Below, in pieces: positions 10,073 to 18,628 of a stretch of DNA of 64,000 bases. The translations under genes and the position numbers were made by a program. The notes below the pieces were generated by a model, which did not search any database, was not told the origin of the DNA, and saw only the letters and a list, made by a program, of their open reading frames with translations. Within the stretch, counting starts at the first letter, position 1. Each line of letters begins with the position of its first letter. Source of the DNA: Paucibacter sp. B2R-40 (GTDB lineage: Bacteria; Pseudomonadota; Gammaproteobacteria; Burkholderiales; Burkholderiaceae_C); contig NZ_JAJIRP010000001.1 of assembly GCF_025717555.1 (NCBI RefSeq), positions 682,001 through 746,000 of the forward strand. The letters are read 5' to 3'.

Positions 10073-10345
10073 ATGCTTGATCGCGAGGCGGTGCGGTTCT
10101 TGATATCGGAATGGGCAGATGGCTGCACGGTCTACGATCGGCGCTACGGCGATACCCATGCATTGAATCACTTGACTGCGGCGGTTTTCCGCTTGGCGCT
10201 GGCAGCCCCGGGGAGTTGCCGCGCAACTATTGCAGCTCAACTTGCTGAAGAGTTTTCCGCGCTGAACAGCCCGGAGTGGATCTCGACGATCGACTTGGCT
10301 CTTGAGCAACTTGTGAACTCTCGCCTCATCCAGGGTCAATCTTGA
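10073..10345 (+). CDS. PqqD-like peptide chaperone, HPr-rel-A system
   Basis: 90-residue PqqD-family (winged-helix RRE-like) protein. PqqD-type proteins bind leader peptides and present them to modifying enzymes. The pattern of a short N-terminal strand region, a central helix around LNHLTAAVFRLALAAPG and a C-terminal helix ending LVNSRLIQ fits the family. Its stop overlaps the start of the HprK-related kinase, the order expected for the HPr-rel-A system of unknown product. Family assignment rests on size, pattern and context. Confidence 0.75.
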   Translation: MLDREAVRFLISEWADGCTVYDRRYGDTHALNHLTAAVFRLALAAPGSCRATIAAQLAEEFSALNSPEWISTIDLALEQLVNSRLIQGQS

Positions 10346-11274
10346 CGATGGCGCCAAAGCGGCTTGAGGACATTTCCCTCGCCGAAGTACAGACTCTTTT
10401 GAGCGCCGGTCGGTTGGCCCTGCAAACTGGCCCTCTGGTGTTTCGCATCAAGTCGACAATGCCGGATGTGGCACGCTCCGTGCAAATGCTTTACGGCCGA
10501 CACCCCTTTTATGTTGACCCGGAGTTTGCTGACTTCCATGTCGAGTTACGTGCGCCCAAGAATCTCCGGCGCTGGCTGCGCCGGCAGGCGGAGTTCTTGA
10601 TCGATGGTGAGTCACCGTTTGAGCCACTGCCTCGAGATCAGGCTCCGGCGATGCTGGAATGGGGCATGAATTGGGCAATTGCATCGTCCTGTCATCAGTG
10701 GCTGACGATTCACGCAGCCAGCCTGGAGCGCAATGGCCAGGTGGTGATCCTGCCGGCGCCGCCGGGTTCCGGCAAAAGCACGTTGTGTGCCGCTTTGGCG
10801 TTGCGAGGCTGGCGTTTGTTGTCCGATGAGTTGACCCTGATTGAGCTCGACTCATTGCAGGCGCATGCCTTGGCCAGATCCATCAACTTGAAAAATCAGT
10901 CGATCGATGTAATTCAGGGATTCGAGCCTGCCGCCGTCTGGTCGCCCGAAACCTATGACACCACCAAGGGCCGCGTGACCCATTTGGTGCCCCCGGTGAG
11001 CAGCGTTGACCGGATGCTGGAGACGGCGCAGCCGCGCTGGATTGTGTTCCCCCGTTATGTCGCCGCAGCCGAGCCCTTGTTGACGCCACGCAGCAAGGTC
11101 CAGACCTTCACTCATTTTGCCGAGAATGCCTTCAACTACAGCATTCTGGGGGAGCTTGGCTTCGAAACGGTCGACCGCCTGATTCGCCAATGTGACTGTT
11201 ACGATTTCGAATACAGCCGACTCGATGATGCGTTGGAAGTGTTTGACTGGTTGGCCGAGCCTGAAAATGATTGA
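10342..11274 (+). CDS. HprK-related kinase A
   Basis: P-loop kinase related to HPr kinase/phosphorylase, 310 aa. The Walker A motif is PPGSGKSTLCAAL (about residues 139-151), followed by a Walker B-like LLSDELTLIE segment. There is no PTS or HPr gene nearby, so the substrate is presumably another protein or peptide. Translation may start at TTG 10342 (overlapping the upstream TGA) or at ATG 10348. The stop overlaps the start of the next gene. HprK-like kinases also occur in some lasso-peptide clusters. Confidence 0.85.
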   Translation: MTMAPKRLEDISLAEVQTLLSAGRLALQTGPLVFRIKSTMPDVARSVQMLYGRHPFYVDPEFADFHVELRAPKNLRRWLRRQAEFLIDGESPFEPLPRDQAPAMLEWGMNWAIASSCHQWLTIHAASLERNGQVVILPAPPGSGKSTLCAALALRGWRLLSDELTLIELDSLQAHALARSINLKNQSIDVIQGFEPAAVWSPETYDTTKGRVTHLVPPVSSVDRMLETAQPRWIVFPRYVAAAEPLLTPRSKVQTFTHFAENAFNYSILGELGFETVDRLIRQCDCYDFEYSRLDDALEVFDWLAEPEND

Positions 11275-12391
11275 GGCGATGCGCAGCGAGCTCAATGTAG
11301 CAGCGGTACCGTCATTGATCGATTTGATGCGGGAGCCGCAGCGTATGCGCGAGCTGTCACTCAAACAATGGGACCAGGTTTTGCGATTGGCGCGCAGCGC
11401 CAATTTGCTCGGGCGTCTCGCCCAAGCCGCGGTGGACCTCGACTTGCTTGAGCATCTGCCAGCTCAAGCGGCTCGTCATTTGCTCGCAACGCAGCGCTTG
11501 ACTCAGCATCAGCAAGAGGCAATTGAATGGGAGTGCCGTCATCTAGAGGCGGCGCTGGGCAGTCTGCAGGTTCGCCCGGTCTTGCTCAAGGGGGCCGCTT
11601 ATGCAATGTCCGGTCATCCTGCTGCCAAGGGCCGCCTGTTCGGAGATGTGGATTTGCTGGTGCCACGCGCGTCACTGAATGAGGCTGAAGCGGCGCTCAT
11701 GCTGCATGGTTGGAGCATAGGGAAAATCGATCCCTACGATCAACGCTATTACCGACGCTGGATGCATGAGTTGCCACCCATGGTCAGCCTCAAGCGCGGC
11801 ACTGTGGTTGATTTGCATCACAATATCCTGCCTTTGACGGCCCGCCATGTGCCTGACGCCGCTGCCTTGTTGGCGGCCAGTGTGCCCCTGGAGGGCAGCT
11901 GTTTTCATGTGCTCGCGCCCTGCGACATGGTGATTCACAGTGCAACCCATTTGTTCCATGAGGGCGAACTGAAGAACGGTCTTCGTGATCTGTATGACCT
12001 TGATTGCCTGCTGATGAACTTTGCCGCCAGCGAACCGGATTTTTGGCGTCGCTTGCTTGAAAGGGCGCGTGAGCTTGGGTTGGTTTGGCCAGTCTATCTG
12101 GCGCTGCGCTATACCCGTGCCGTGCTCGCTAGCGCGGTGCCGGCCGAGGCGATGAGCAATGCTCGTGCGATGGCCGGCCTGGGTGCGATCAGAGAGTGGT
12201 GCTTCGATGCCATGTACTTGCGCGCGTTTTCACCCGACCATCCCCTGGTCAACCGGCCAGCTCATGCGCTGGCGCGGGCGGCGTTGTATCTGCGCGCCCA
12301 TGCCCTGCGGATGCCGATCTGGCGCTTGTGTCTTCACTTGGGCCGCAAGGCTTGGCTGCGTTTGTTCATGCACAGCAGCCGCAGGGTTTGA
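11267..12391 (+). CDS. Nucleotidyltransferase family protein of the HPr-rel-A set
   Basis: About 374 aa, resembling the NTP_transf_5 family of nucleotidyltransferase-fold proteins. The hallmark segment is VLLKGAAYAMSG followed by RLFGDVDLLVP, with the Gly-Asp-x-Asp pair expected to bind metal. The start at ATG 11267 overlaps the end of the kinase gene, so the pair is translationally coupled; ATG 11279 is an alternative. Its partnership with an HprK-like kinase and a PqqD-like protein defines the operon. The modified substrate is not known. Confidence 0.85.
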   Translation: MIEAMRSELNVAAVPSLIDLMREPQRMRELSLKQWDQVLRLARSANLLGRLAQAAVDLDLLEHLPAQAARHLLATQRLTQHQQEAIEWECRHLEAALGSLQVRPVLLKGAAYAMSGHPAAKGRLFGDVDLLVPRASLNEAEAALMLHGWSIGKIDPYDQRYYRRWMHELPPMVSLKRGTVVDLHHNILPLTARHVPDAAALLAASVPLEGSCFHVLAPCDMVIHSATHLFHEGELKNGLRDLYDLDCLLMNFAASEPDFWRRLLERARELGLVWPVYLALRYTRAVLASAVPAEAMSNARAMAGLGAIREWCFDAMYLRAFSPDHPLVNRPAHALARAALYLRAHALRMPIWRLCLHLGRKAWLRLFMHSSRRV

Positions 12392-12412
12392 GATGGCTTT
12401 ATGCTGCTCGCT

Positions 12413-13030
12413 ATGAACAAGCCCAAACCCTTCTCCATGATCCGCGAGTTCCATCTCGCCGATTGGTTCACCCTGGCAAACTCGTTTGCCGGCATGGGGG
12501 CGCTGTTCTCGGTGATGACGTTTTTGCAGACCGGCGACGTTAGACATATCTACTACGCCTGTGCCTTGATTCCTTTGGCCTTTGTGTTTGATGTGTTGGA
12601 CGGCAGTGTGGCGCGCTGGCGCCAGCAATCGTCGACGATGGGGCGGGAACTGGATTCGCTGGCCGACGTGATCTCCTTCGGCGTGGCCCCGGCCGCGATT
12701 GCCTATGCCTGCGGCATGCAAGGCCTGTTTGACCGCATCGTGCTGGTTTTCTTTGTGGCCTGCGGGGTTTCGAGATTGGCCCGTTTCAATGTCACGGCGG
12801 AGGCGCTCAGCGAAGGTGGTGACAAAGTTAAATATTTCGAGGGCACGCCTATACCGACTTCCTTGGTGCTGGTGATCGTGCTGTGGATCGCGGCCGCGCA
12901 AGGCGCCTTGGGCGAGCAGCTGTGGTTTGGCAAGCTGGAAATCGCCGGCTTTTATTTGCATCCCTTGGTTTTGCTCTACGCGGTATCTGGTTCCTTGATG
13001 GTCAGCCGCATTCGTGTTCCCAAGTTCTGA
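12413..13030 (+). CDS. pssA: CDP-diacylglycerol--serine O-phosphatidyltransferase
   Basis: Integral membrane enzyme that makes phosphatidylserine from CDP-diacylglycerol and serine, the first step to phosphatidylethanolamine; about 205 aa. The CDP-alcohol phosphotransferase motif is complete: DG-xx-AR-x8-G-xxx-D-xxx-D, seen as DGSVARW followed by GRELDSLADV. Several hydrophobic helices follow. ATG 12413 (MNKPKPFSMIREFHLADW) is the likely start; a start four codons upstream is possible. It sits 21 bases after the HPr-rel-A operon and could be read from it. Confidence 0.92.
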   Translation: MNKPKPFSMIREFHLADWFTLANSFAGMGALFSVMTFLQTGDVRHIYYACALIPLAFVFDVLDGSVARWRQQSSTMGRELDSLADVISFGVAPAAIAYACGMQGLFDRIVLVFFVACGVSRLARFNVTAEALSEGGDKVKYFEGTPIPTSLVLVIVLWIAAAQGALGEQLWFGKLEIAGFYLHPLVLLYAVSGSLMVSRIRVPKF

Positions 13031-13042
13031 TCTGTCGCCCCC

Positions 13043-13080
13043 AAAAGAAAAGTCCGGATACCGATCGCGGTATCCGGACT
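13043..13080 (-). terminator. Intrinsic terminator, leftward
   Basis: A perfect 12-bp stem (13051-13062 with 13069-13080, loop 13063-13068) lies between pssA and glcF. Read leftward, it is followed by a T-rich run (plus-strand 13043-13050 is AAAAGAAA), so it fits the end of the leftward glc operon. Read rightward, no T run follows, so termination of pssA by it is less certain. Confidence 0.75.
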
Positions 13081-13238
13081 GATCTGGCTGGCTTGTCCGG
13101 CTAGAGCTGGACTGGCTGGCTTGGGGCCCTCGTCGGCTTCCCCCTCCTGTATTTGTGCCCCATTATGGGAATTTGGTTTTAGTTTGGTCTTAGTGTTTGC
13201 CCTTGTTTGGGCGATCTCCGCACAAACCATTGCGGATG

Positions 13239-14483
13239 TCAGACCAATGCCTGATCCAGTACCTCGACCCAATGCCGCACCGGCGTCGCGGTACCGCTTT
13301 GCAGGTGCTGTATGCAGCCTATATTCCCCGAGACTATGGTCTGCGCATGCAGCGGGGCGAGTGCCTGCAGCTTTTGGTCGCGTAATTGCTTGGATAGCTT
13401 GGGCTGCAAGACCGAATAGGTGCCGGCCGAGCCGCAACAGAGATGGCTGTCGCAAGTCGCCAGCTGTATCTCAAACCCCAGTTCACGCAGGCCCGCCTCG
13501 ACGCCGCCGCGCAATTGTTGGCCATGCTGCAGCGTGCAGGGCGGGTGATAGGCCAGCTTCTGCTGTGACTTGCCGGCCAGCAAGGGCTTGAGTCCTGGCA
13601 GTAGATCGGGCAGCAATTCGCTCAGGTCGCGCGTGAGGGCGCTGATTTTGGCCGCCTTGACCGCGTAATCGGGGTCATGGCGCAAGGCGTGGCCATAGCC
13701 CTTGACCGTGACGCCGCAGCCGGACGCATTCATCACCAGCGCCTCGATCTTGCCGGCCTCGGTCAGACCTTCGACCAGCGGCCACCAGGCGTCGATATTG
13801 CGGCGCATATCGGCCAGCCCACCAGCAGGGTCGTTCAGATGGCTGCGAATGGCCCCGCAGCAGCCGGCGCTCTCGGCCACCAGGGTTTGAATGCCGGCTG
13901 CGTCCAGCACGCGGGCCGTCGCGCTATTGATATTGGGCGCCATGCTGGGTTGCACGCAGCCGAGCAGCAGGCCGACTTTGCGCGCGTGGATGCGGGTCGG
14001 CCAGTCATGCGCGCGCGCGCCGGCGGGGCCCGGCACTTTGTCTTTCAAGCTCGCGGGCAGCAGGGGGCGCATCATTTGCCCCAGCTTCATCGCAGGTTTG
14101 AAGGCCGGCGAGGTCAAGCCTTCTTTCAGCAGCCAGCGCAGCGCTCGTTCTTGTGTCGGTCGCGCCACTTTGGTCTCGACGATATCGCGGCCGATCTCCA
14201 AGAGTTGCGCGTACTCCACACCCGATGGGCAGGTGGTTTCGCAGTTACGGCAAGTCAGGCAGCGATCCAAATGTAGCTGGGTGCTGCGTGTCGGCTCCGC
14301 GCCCTCCATGACCTGTTTGATCAAATAGATGCGCCCGCGCGGCCCGTCCAACTCGTCACCCAACAGTTGGTAAGTGGGGCAGGTGGCGGTGCAAAAGCCG
14401 CAATGCACACAGCGGCTCAGGATCGCTTCGGCCGCAGCACCCTCGGGCGTTCCTTGAAATTCGGGGGCAAGATTTGTTTGCAT
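13239..14483 (-). CDS. glcF: Glycolate oxidase iron-sulfur subunit
   Basis: Electron-transfer subunit of membrane-associated glycolate oxidase, which oxidises glycolate to glyoxylate; about 414 aa. Two ferredoxin-type 4Fe-4S motifs are visible, CVHCGFCTATCP and CLTCRNCETTCP, followed by Cys-rich CCG segments (AGCCGAIRSH, HLCCGSAGTY) of the C-terminal domain. The start is placed at 14483 (MQTNLAPEFQGTPEG); the longer frame reads back into the methyltransferase gene. Its ATG overlaps that gene's TGA by one base, so the genes are coupled. It is the last gene of the glc operon. Confidence 0.95.
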   Translation of the reverse strand: MQTNLAPEFQGTPEGAAAEAILSRCVHCGFCTATCPTYQLLGDELDGPRGRIYLIKQVMEGAEPTRSTQLHLDRCLTCRNCETTCPSGVEYAQLLEIGRDIVETKVARPTQERALRWLLKEGLTSPAFKPAMKLGQMMRPLLPASLKDKVPGPAGARAHDWPTRIHARKVGLLLGCVQPSMAPNINSATARVLDAAGIQTLVAESAGCCGAIRSHLNDPAGGLADMRRNIDAWWPLVEGLTEAGKIEALVMNASGCGVTVKGYGHALRHDPDYAVKAAKISALTRDLSELLPDLLPGLKPLLAGKSQQKLAYHPPCTLQHGQQLRGGVEAGLRELGFEIQLATCDSHLCCGSAGTYSVLQPKLSKQLRDQKLQALAPLHAQTIVSGNIGCIQHLQSGTATPVRHWVEVLDQALV

Positions 14484-15175
14484 CAGTGCAGGCGGTACTT
14501 GAGAGTCCAGAAGTAGTCGAGTTCTTGCCACTCGATGTCCCGCGCTTGCGAGGCCAGCAGAACCTGCAACTGTTCAAGCGTGGGGAAGTTTTTCAGCACC
14601 TCGTGCTGACTGCCATCGCTGAGGCTGCGAACTTGGTAGCCATTGCCCTCGGCATCGACACGCGAAATCGGCGTGCTGTCGCCCGCCACGAAGCGGTTGT
14701 CCATCAAGATCACAACAGCACCGGGTGCCAATTGCGCGTGCAGCTGAGCTAACCAGCTGGCTCTACGTTGCAGTGGCACATGCGAGAACCACAGGCCCGC
14801 GAAAGCGGCGTCAAACGGGGATGGTGAGCCCGCTGGAACAAGGTCCAGCGCATAGGCATCGGCCAAGCGAAAGCTCAGCTTGGTGAAATCCAAGGGTTTG
14901 GCCTTCGCCACCTCCAGCACCTCGGCGTTGATGTCGGTGCACTGCCAGCTCAAGGCCCGTGCCGTAGCGGCAGGCAGCCAAAAACCGGTGCCGGTGGCCA
15001 CTTCCAGCACCTGGCGGTCAGTGAACTGCTCGCCCAGCCAGCGCTTGATGGCCGCAATATTGGGTTGGCGATGAGGTCGGTCGAAGACCTGCTCGTACTC
15101 GCGCGCCCGCTGTGCGTAGTAACGCGGCATCTGCTCGGTCCTGGAAACTTCTGCGCTGATTTCAGAGTTCGTCAT
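14483..15175 (-). CDS. Class I SAM-dependent methyltransferase inside the glc operon
   Basis: 230-residue Rossmann-fold methyltransferase. Motif I is LEVATGTGFW, followed by an acidic end of strand 2 (CTDINAEVLEVA) and later motifs around AFAGLWFSHVPL. It overlaps glcE by 14 bases upstream and glcF by one base downstream, so it is made with the glycolate oxidase subunits. The substrate is unknown. It could act on a metabolite or simply have been captured in the operon. Frame, spacing and composition match its neighbours. Confidence 0.9.
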   Translation of the reverse strand: MTNSEISAEVSRTEQMPRYYAQRAREYEQVFDRPHRQPNIAAIKRWLGEQFTDRQVLEVATGTGFWLPAATARALSWQCTDINAEVLEVAKAKPLDFTKLSFRLADAYALDLVPAGSPSPFDAAFAGLWFSHVPLQRRASWLAQLHAQLAPGAVVILMDNRFVAGDSTPISRVDAEGNGYQVRSLSDGSQHEVLKNFPTLEQLQVLLASQARDIEWQELDYFWTLKYRLH

Positions 15176-16244
15176 ACAGCCTGCCTGGATTGAAAATACC
15201 TTGCGGGTCGAAAGACCGCTTCAGTTCGCGATGAATGCGCAGCAAGGGCGCCGACAAGGGGGTGAAGACGCCGCCGCTCTTGTCAGAGGCGCGCATCAGC
15301 GTGGCATGACCGCCCGCTTTGGCCGCCGCATCGCGCACTGCGCCGGTCGGCAGCGGCGTGGCGACCCAGCGCTGCGCGCCTCCCCATTCAAGCAACTGCT
15401 CTCCGTGCAAACTCAAGGCCGGCGCGGTTTGCGGCAGCGACAGGCGCCACAACTTGGCACCGCCTTCGACGGCGCGTGCCGCGCCCACAAAGTATTCATC
15501 GCTATGGTCGCGCAGGCTGGCCCAAAACGGCGCGGCCAACTCGTCTTCAATCAGGTCGCCGCCCAAGCTATGGCAGGCCGCCTGCACGGCCGCTTGCGCG
15601 CCGGCCAGGCGCAGCACCAGCGCGCCATCCCACCAAGCGCTTGCATTGATGGGCAGCGGCTGCCCGGCCCAGCGATTGAGCTGATTCAAGGCTTGCTCCT
15701 GGCTCAGCTCGAAACGCAAAGTTGCCCGGGCCTTGGGAAAAGGCAGCACTTTCAGCGAAACTTCCAGCAACAGGCCCAAAATGCCCATGGATCCGGCCAT
15801 CAGGCGCGAGACGTCATAACCGGCGACGTTCTTGATCACCGTGCCGCCGAAGCTCATGGCCTCGCCCCGCCCGCTCAGCATGGTCACGCCCAAGACATGC
15901 TCACGCAGGGCGCCCATGCTGGCCCGAGCCGGGCCACTCAGGCCTGTGGCCACCATGCCGCCGACGGTGCCTTGGCCCCGCCCGCCAAAGCGTGGCGGCT
16001 CAAAGGCCAGATATTGCCCCTGCTCGGCCAAGACCCGCTCCAGCTCGACAATCGGCGTGCCCGTCTTGACAGTGACGACAAGTTCGCTTGGCTCATAACT
16101 GCTGATGCCAACATAGCCTGACATATCGAGCAGCTCGCCCCTGGGTGCCTGGCCATAAAAAGCCTTGCTGCCGTGGCCGCGTATTTCCAGGGCTGTGTTG
16201 CTGGCGCTGGCGGCCTGGATTTGGTCCTGCAGTTGCTTGAGCAT
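15162..16244 (-). CDS. glcE: Glycolate oxidase FAD-binding subunit
   Basis: FAD-binding (PCMH/VAO-type) accessory subunit of glycolate oxidase, about 360 aa. The FAD-domain pattern is visible in FGGRGQGTVGGMVATGLSG and the FGGTVIKNVAGYDVSRLMAG segment; it ends with the family-typical FDPQGIFNPGRLY. ATG 16244 is preferred over the TTG one codon earlier. It starts four bases after glcD ends and overlaps the methyltransferase gene. Confidence 0.95.
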   Translation of the reverse strand: MLKQLQDQIQAASASNTALEIRGHGSKAFYGQAPRGELLDMSGYVGISSYEPSELVVTVKTGTPIVELERVLAEQGQYLAFEPPRFGGRGQGTVGGMVATGLSGPARASMGALREHVLGVTMLSGRGEAMSFGGTVIKNVAGYDVSRLMAGSMGILGLLLEVSLKVLPFPKARATLRFELSQEQALNQLNRWAGQPLPINASAWWDGALVLRLAGAQAAVQAACHSLGGDLIEDELAAPFWASLRDHSDEYFVGAARAVEGGAKLWRLSLPQTAPALSLHGEQLLEWGGAQRWVATPLPTGAVRDAAAKAGGHATLMRASDKSGGVFTPLSAPLLRIHRELKRSFDPQGIFNPGRLYDEL

Positions 16245-16247
16245 CAA

Positions 16248-17747
16248 TCAGAACCTCGGCAAATCGGGATGAGCCAGCAGGCCGCGACTGACATGCATGC
16301 GGCCATATTCGGCGCAGCGGTGCAGCGTCGGGATCACCTTGCCGGGGTTGAGGAGGCCCTGCGGGTCGAAGGCCAGTTTGACCGCATGCATCTGCGCCAG
16401 TTCTGCGGCGGAGAACTGCACGCACATTGAGTTGAGCTTCTCCACGCCGACGCCATGCTCGCCCGTCACCGTGCCGCCCAAGGCCACACTGGCTTCCAAG
16501 ATCTCGGCGCCAAATTCCTCGCAGCGCCGCAACTGGTCCGGGTCTTTCGCGTCGAACAGGATCAGCGGGTGCAAATTGCCATCGCCGGCATGAAACACGT
16601 TGGCGCAGCGCAGCTGATACTTGATTTCCATCTCCTGAATGGCGAGCAAGATGTCAGCCAGGTTTTTGCGGGGAATGGTCGAGTCCATGCACATGTAATC
16701 GGGGCTGATGCGGCCCGAGGCCGGAAAGGCATTTTTGCGCCCGCTCCAGAACTTCAGCCTTTGCGCCTCATCGGCGCTGACTTCGCAATGGCTGGCCCCG
16801 CTGGCCATCAAGACGGCCTGCATCTGCGCAATCTCCTCGGCCACTTCCGCGGCCGTGCCGTCGCTCTCGCAGAGCAAAATCGCCGCCGCGCTGAGGTCAT
16901 AGCCGGCGTGGACGAAGTCCTCCACAGCGGCCGTCATGGCCTTGTCCATCATTTCAAGCCCGGCCGGGATGATGCCGGCGGCGATGATGTTGGCGACGGC
17001 GAGGCCGGCCTTGCGGACATCATCAAAACTGGCCATCACGCAGCGCGCCAAGGCTGGTTTGGGGATCAATTTGACCGTCACTTCGGTGATGACGGCCAAC
17101 ATGCCCTCGCTGCCGACGATCAGGCTGAGCAGGTCCAGGCCGCTCGCATCGAGTGCCTCGGAGCCGAAGTCGACCGCCTCGCCGGCCATGGTGAAGCCCC
17201 TCACACGTAAGACGTTATGCAAGGTGAGGCCGTATTTGAGGCAATGCACGCCTCCGGAGTTTTCCGCCACATTGCCGCCTATGGTGCAGGCGATTTGGCT
17301 GCTTGGGTCGGGGGCGTAATACAAGCCGTGGAGGGCGGCGGCTTCCGAGATGGCCAGATTGCGCACGCCGCATTGCACGGTCGCAGTGCGTGCAAGCGGG
17401 TTGATCTGGATGATCTGTTTGAACTTCGCCAATGCCAAAGTCACGCCCAGCGCATGCGGCATCGCCCCGCCCGACAAACCGGTGCCCGCGCCGCGCGCCA
17501 CGACAGGTACTTGCAAGTCGTGACAGATGCGTAAGACGGCGGCGACTTGCGCCTCGGTTTCCGGCAGCGCCACCACCAAGGGCCGTTGCCGATAGGCGCT
17601 CAGGCCATCGCATTCATAGGGCGTGGTGTCTTCGCTGTGCCAGAGCAGGGCATGGGGCGGCAACTCGGCCGTCAAGGCCTGCACCACCCTGGCTTGAGCA
17701 AGGGCACGCTGGGCGGGGTCGATCGTATTTGGGGTTGCTGCAATCAA
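16248..17747 (-). CDS. glcD: Glycolate oxidase subunit, FAD-linked
   Basis: Catalytic FAD-linked subunit of glycolate oxidase, 499 aa, the usual length. The FAD-binding motifs VVARGAGTGLSGGAMP and CTIGGNVAENSGGVHCLKYG are clear, and the C-terminal domain has VFHAGDGNLHP and GEHGVG, the conserved His-containing blocks of the D-lactate/glycolate dehydrogenase family. The start is a TTG at 17747 with a GGAGAG ribosome-binding site. It is the first gene of the operon; no GlcC-type regulator is adjacent. Confidence 0.96.
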   Translation of the reverse strand: MIAATPNTIDPAQRALAQARVVQALTAELPPHALLWHSEDTTPYECDGLSAYRQRPLVVALPETEAQVAAVLRICHDLQVPVVARGAGTGLSGGAMPHALGVTLALAKFKQIIQINPLARTATVQCGVRNLAISEAAALHGLYYAPDPSSQIACTIGGNVAENSGGVHCLKYGLTLHNVLRVRGFTMAGEAVDFGSEALDASGLDLLSLIVGSEGMLAVITEVTVKLIPKPALARCVMASFDDVRKAGLAVANIIAAGIIPAGLEMMDKAMTAAVEDFVHAGYDLSAAAILLCESDGTAAEVAEEIAQMQAVLMASGASHCEVSADEAQRLKFWSGRKNAFPASGRISPDYMCMDSTIPRKNLADILLAIQEMEIKYQLRCANVFHAGDGNLHPLILFDAKDPDQLRRCEEFGAEILEASVALGGTVTGEHGVGVEKLNSMCVQFSAAELAQMHAVKLAFDPQGLLNPGKVIPTLHRCAEYGRMHVSRGLLAHPDLPRF

Positions 17748-17834
17748 GCGCTCTCTCCTGGGCTGCGAGGACTGTAGCGCAGGCAGCCTCGCGGCGCGCT
17801 GAATGCCGATGCTGAGTACAGAGGTCTGACCCGC

Positions 17835-18557
17835 TCAGGCCTTGCGTTTGCGGGCCGCAACCGGCTTGGCGGCAGGCTTGGCCTTTTGCTCGCCCATTTG
17901 TTCGCCGAATTGCTCTGCGATGGCGCCGGGTACCGCGCCGGCCTTGCGCAAAGTGTCTCCCGCCACGTCGAGCGACTGCTTGACGATGCTTCCGGCCAGG
18001 TTTCGAGCGCTGTCGCTGGCGCCGTCCTTCATGGCGCTGGCCGCGAGTTGCGTGAACTGTTGGCTCAGCGCACCCCACCACTGCAGGGGGTCAACGACCG
18101 GAGGCACCAGCGGCTTGTCAGCTCGCTCGCTTGTTGACGCTGTGGGCGTCGGAGCAGCCGGCTGCGCGGCAGGCGTGGGTGCAGCGGCTGGAGCCGGGGT
18201 GGCCTTCACTTCAGGGCTCAAGCCGGGCCAAGCCGCAGCGAGGGGATTCACCAAAGTGGCGGCAGGTGCCTGCAGAGCCTCGCTCAATTGCTCGAGCGGC
18301 ACATTCATGGATTTCAGCGTCGCCAGCGTCATCTTTTGCACTTCCAGTGCCTGGATCGTCGCGCCAAGCATGCGGGCGTTTTGTTCCAGCCAGAACTGCA
18401 CGGTGCGCAACTCATCGATGCGTTTGCCCAACTCCTCCGGATTCAGCGTCGGTGCCACCCATTGGCCGACGCCGGGCATGGCCGCACTGGCACCTTTGAC
18501 CAGACTTTGCAGAAAGTCAAAACCCGGGACGAATTTGCTGAAACTGTTGTCGGCCAT
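17835..18557 (-). CDS. PhaM-type PHA granule regulatory protein
   Basis: About 240-residue protein resembling PhaM, which in Ralstonia activates PHA synthase and links polyhydroxyalkanoate granules to the nucleoid. The conserved N-terminal half includes PGFDFLQSLVKG, WVAPTLNPEELGKRI and VQFWLEQNARML. A Pro/Ala-rich linker follows, and the C-terminus is a Lys/Arg/Ala tail (PVAARKRKA) of the DNA-binding kind. The start at 18557 has an AAGGAGG ribosome-binding site. No phaC or phasin gene is nearby. Family identification is good; function is by homology. Confidence 0.87.
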   Translation of the reverse strand: MADNSFSKFVPGFDFLQSLVKGASAAMPGVGQWVAPTLNPEELGKRIDELRTVQFWLEQNARMLGATIQALEVQKMTLATLKSMNVPLEQLSEALQAPAATLVNPLAAAWPGLSPEVKATPAPAAAPTPAAQPAAPTPTASTSERADKPLVPPVVDPLQWWGALSQQFTQLAASAMKDGASDSARNLAGSIVKQSLDVAGDTLRKAGAVPGAIAEQFGEQMGEQKAKPAAKPVAARKRKA

Positions 18558-18628
18558 AAGGCCTCCTTGAAGCGGTTCTGTGTGTGCGCAAGTTTGCATC
18601 AACTTGATGCCAGGTGTTCAAGACTTTG

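Noticed and set aside
13051-13080. Hairpin as a terminator for pssA
   Set aside because: No T run follows on the plus strand; the run is on the leftward side.
16455-17210. 251-residue frame antisense to glcD
   Set aside because: Overlaps the glcD coding region fully and lacks family resemblance.
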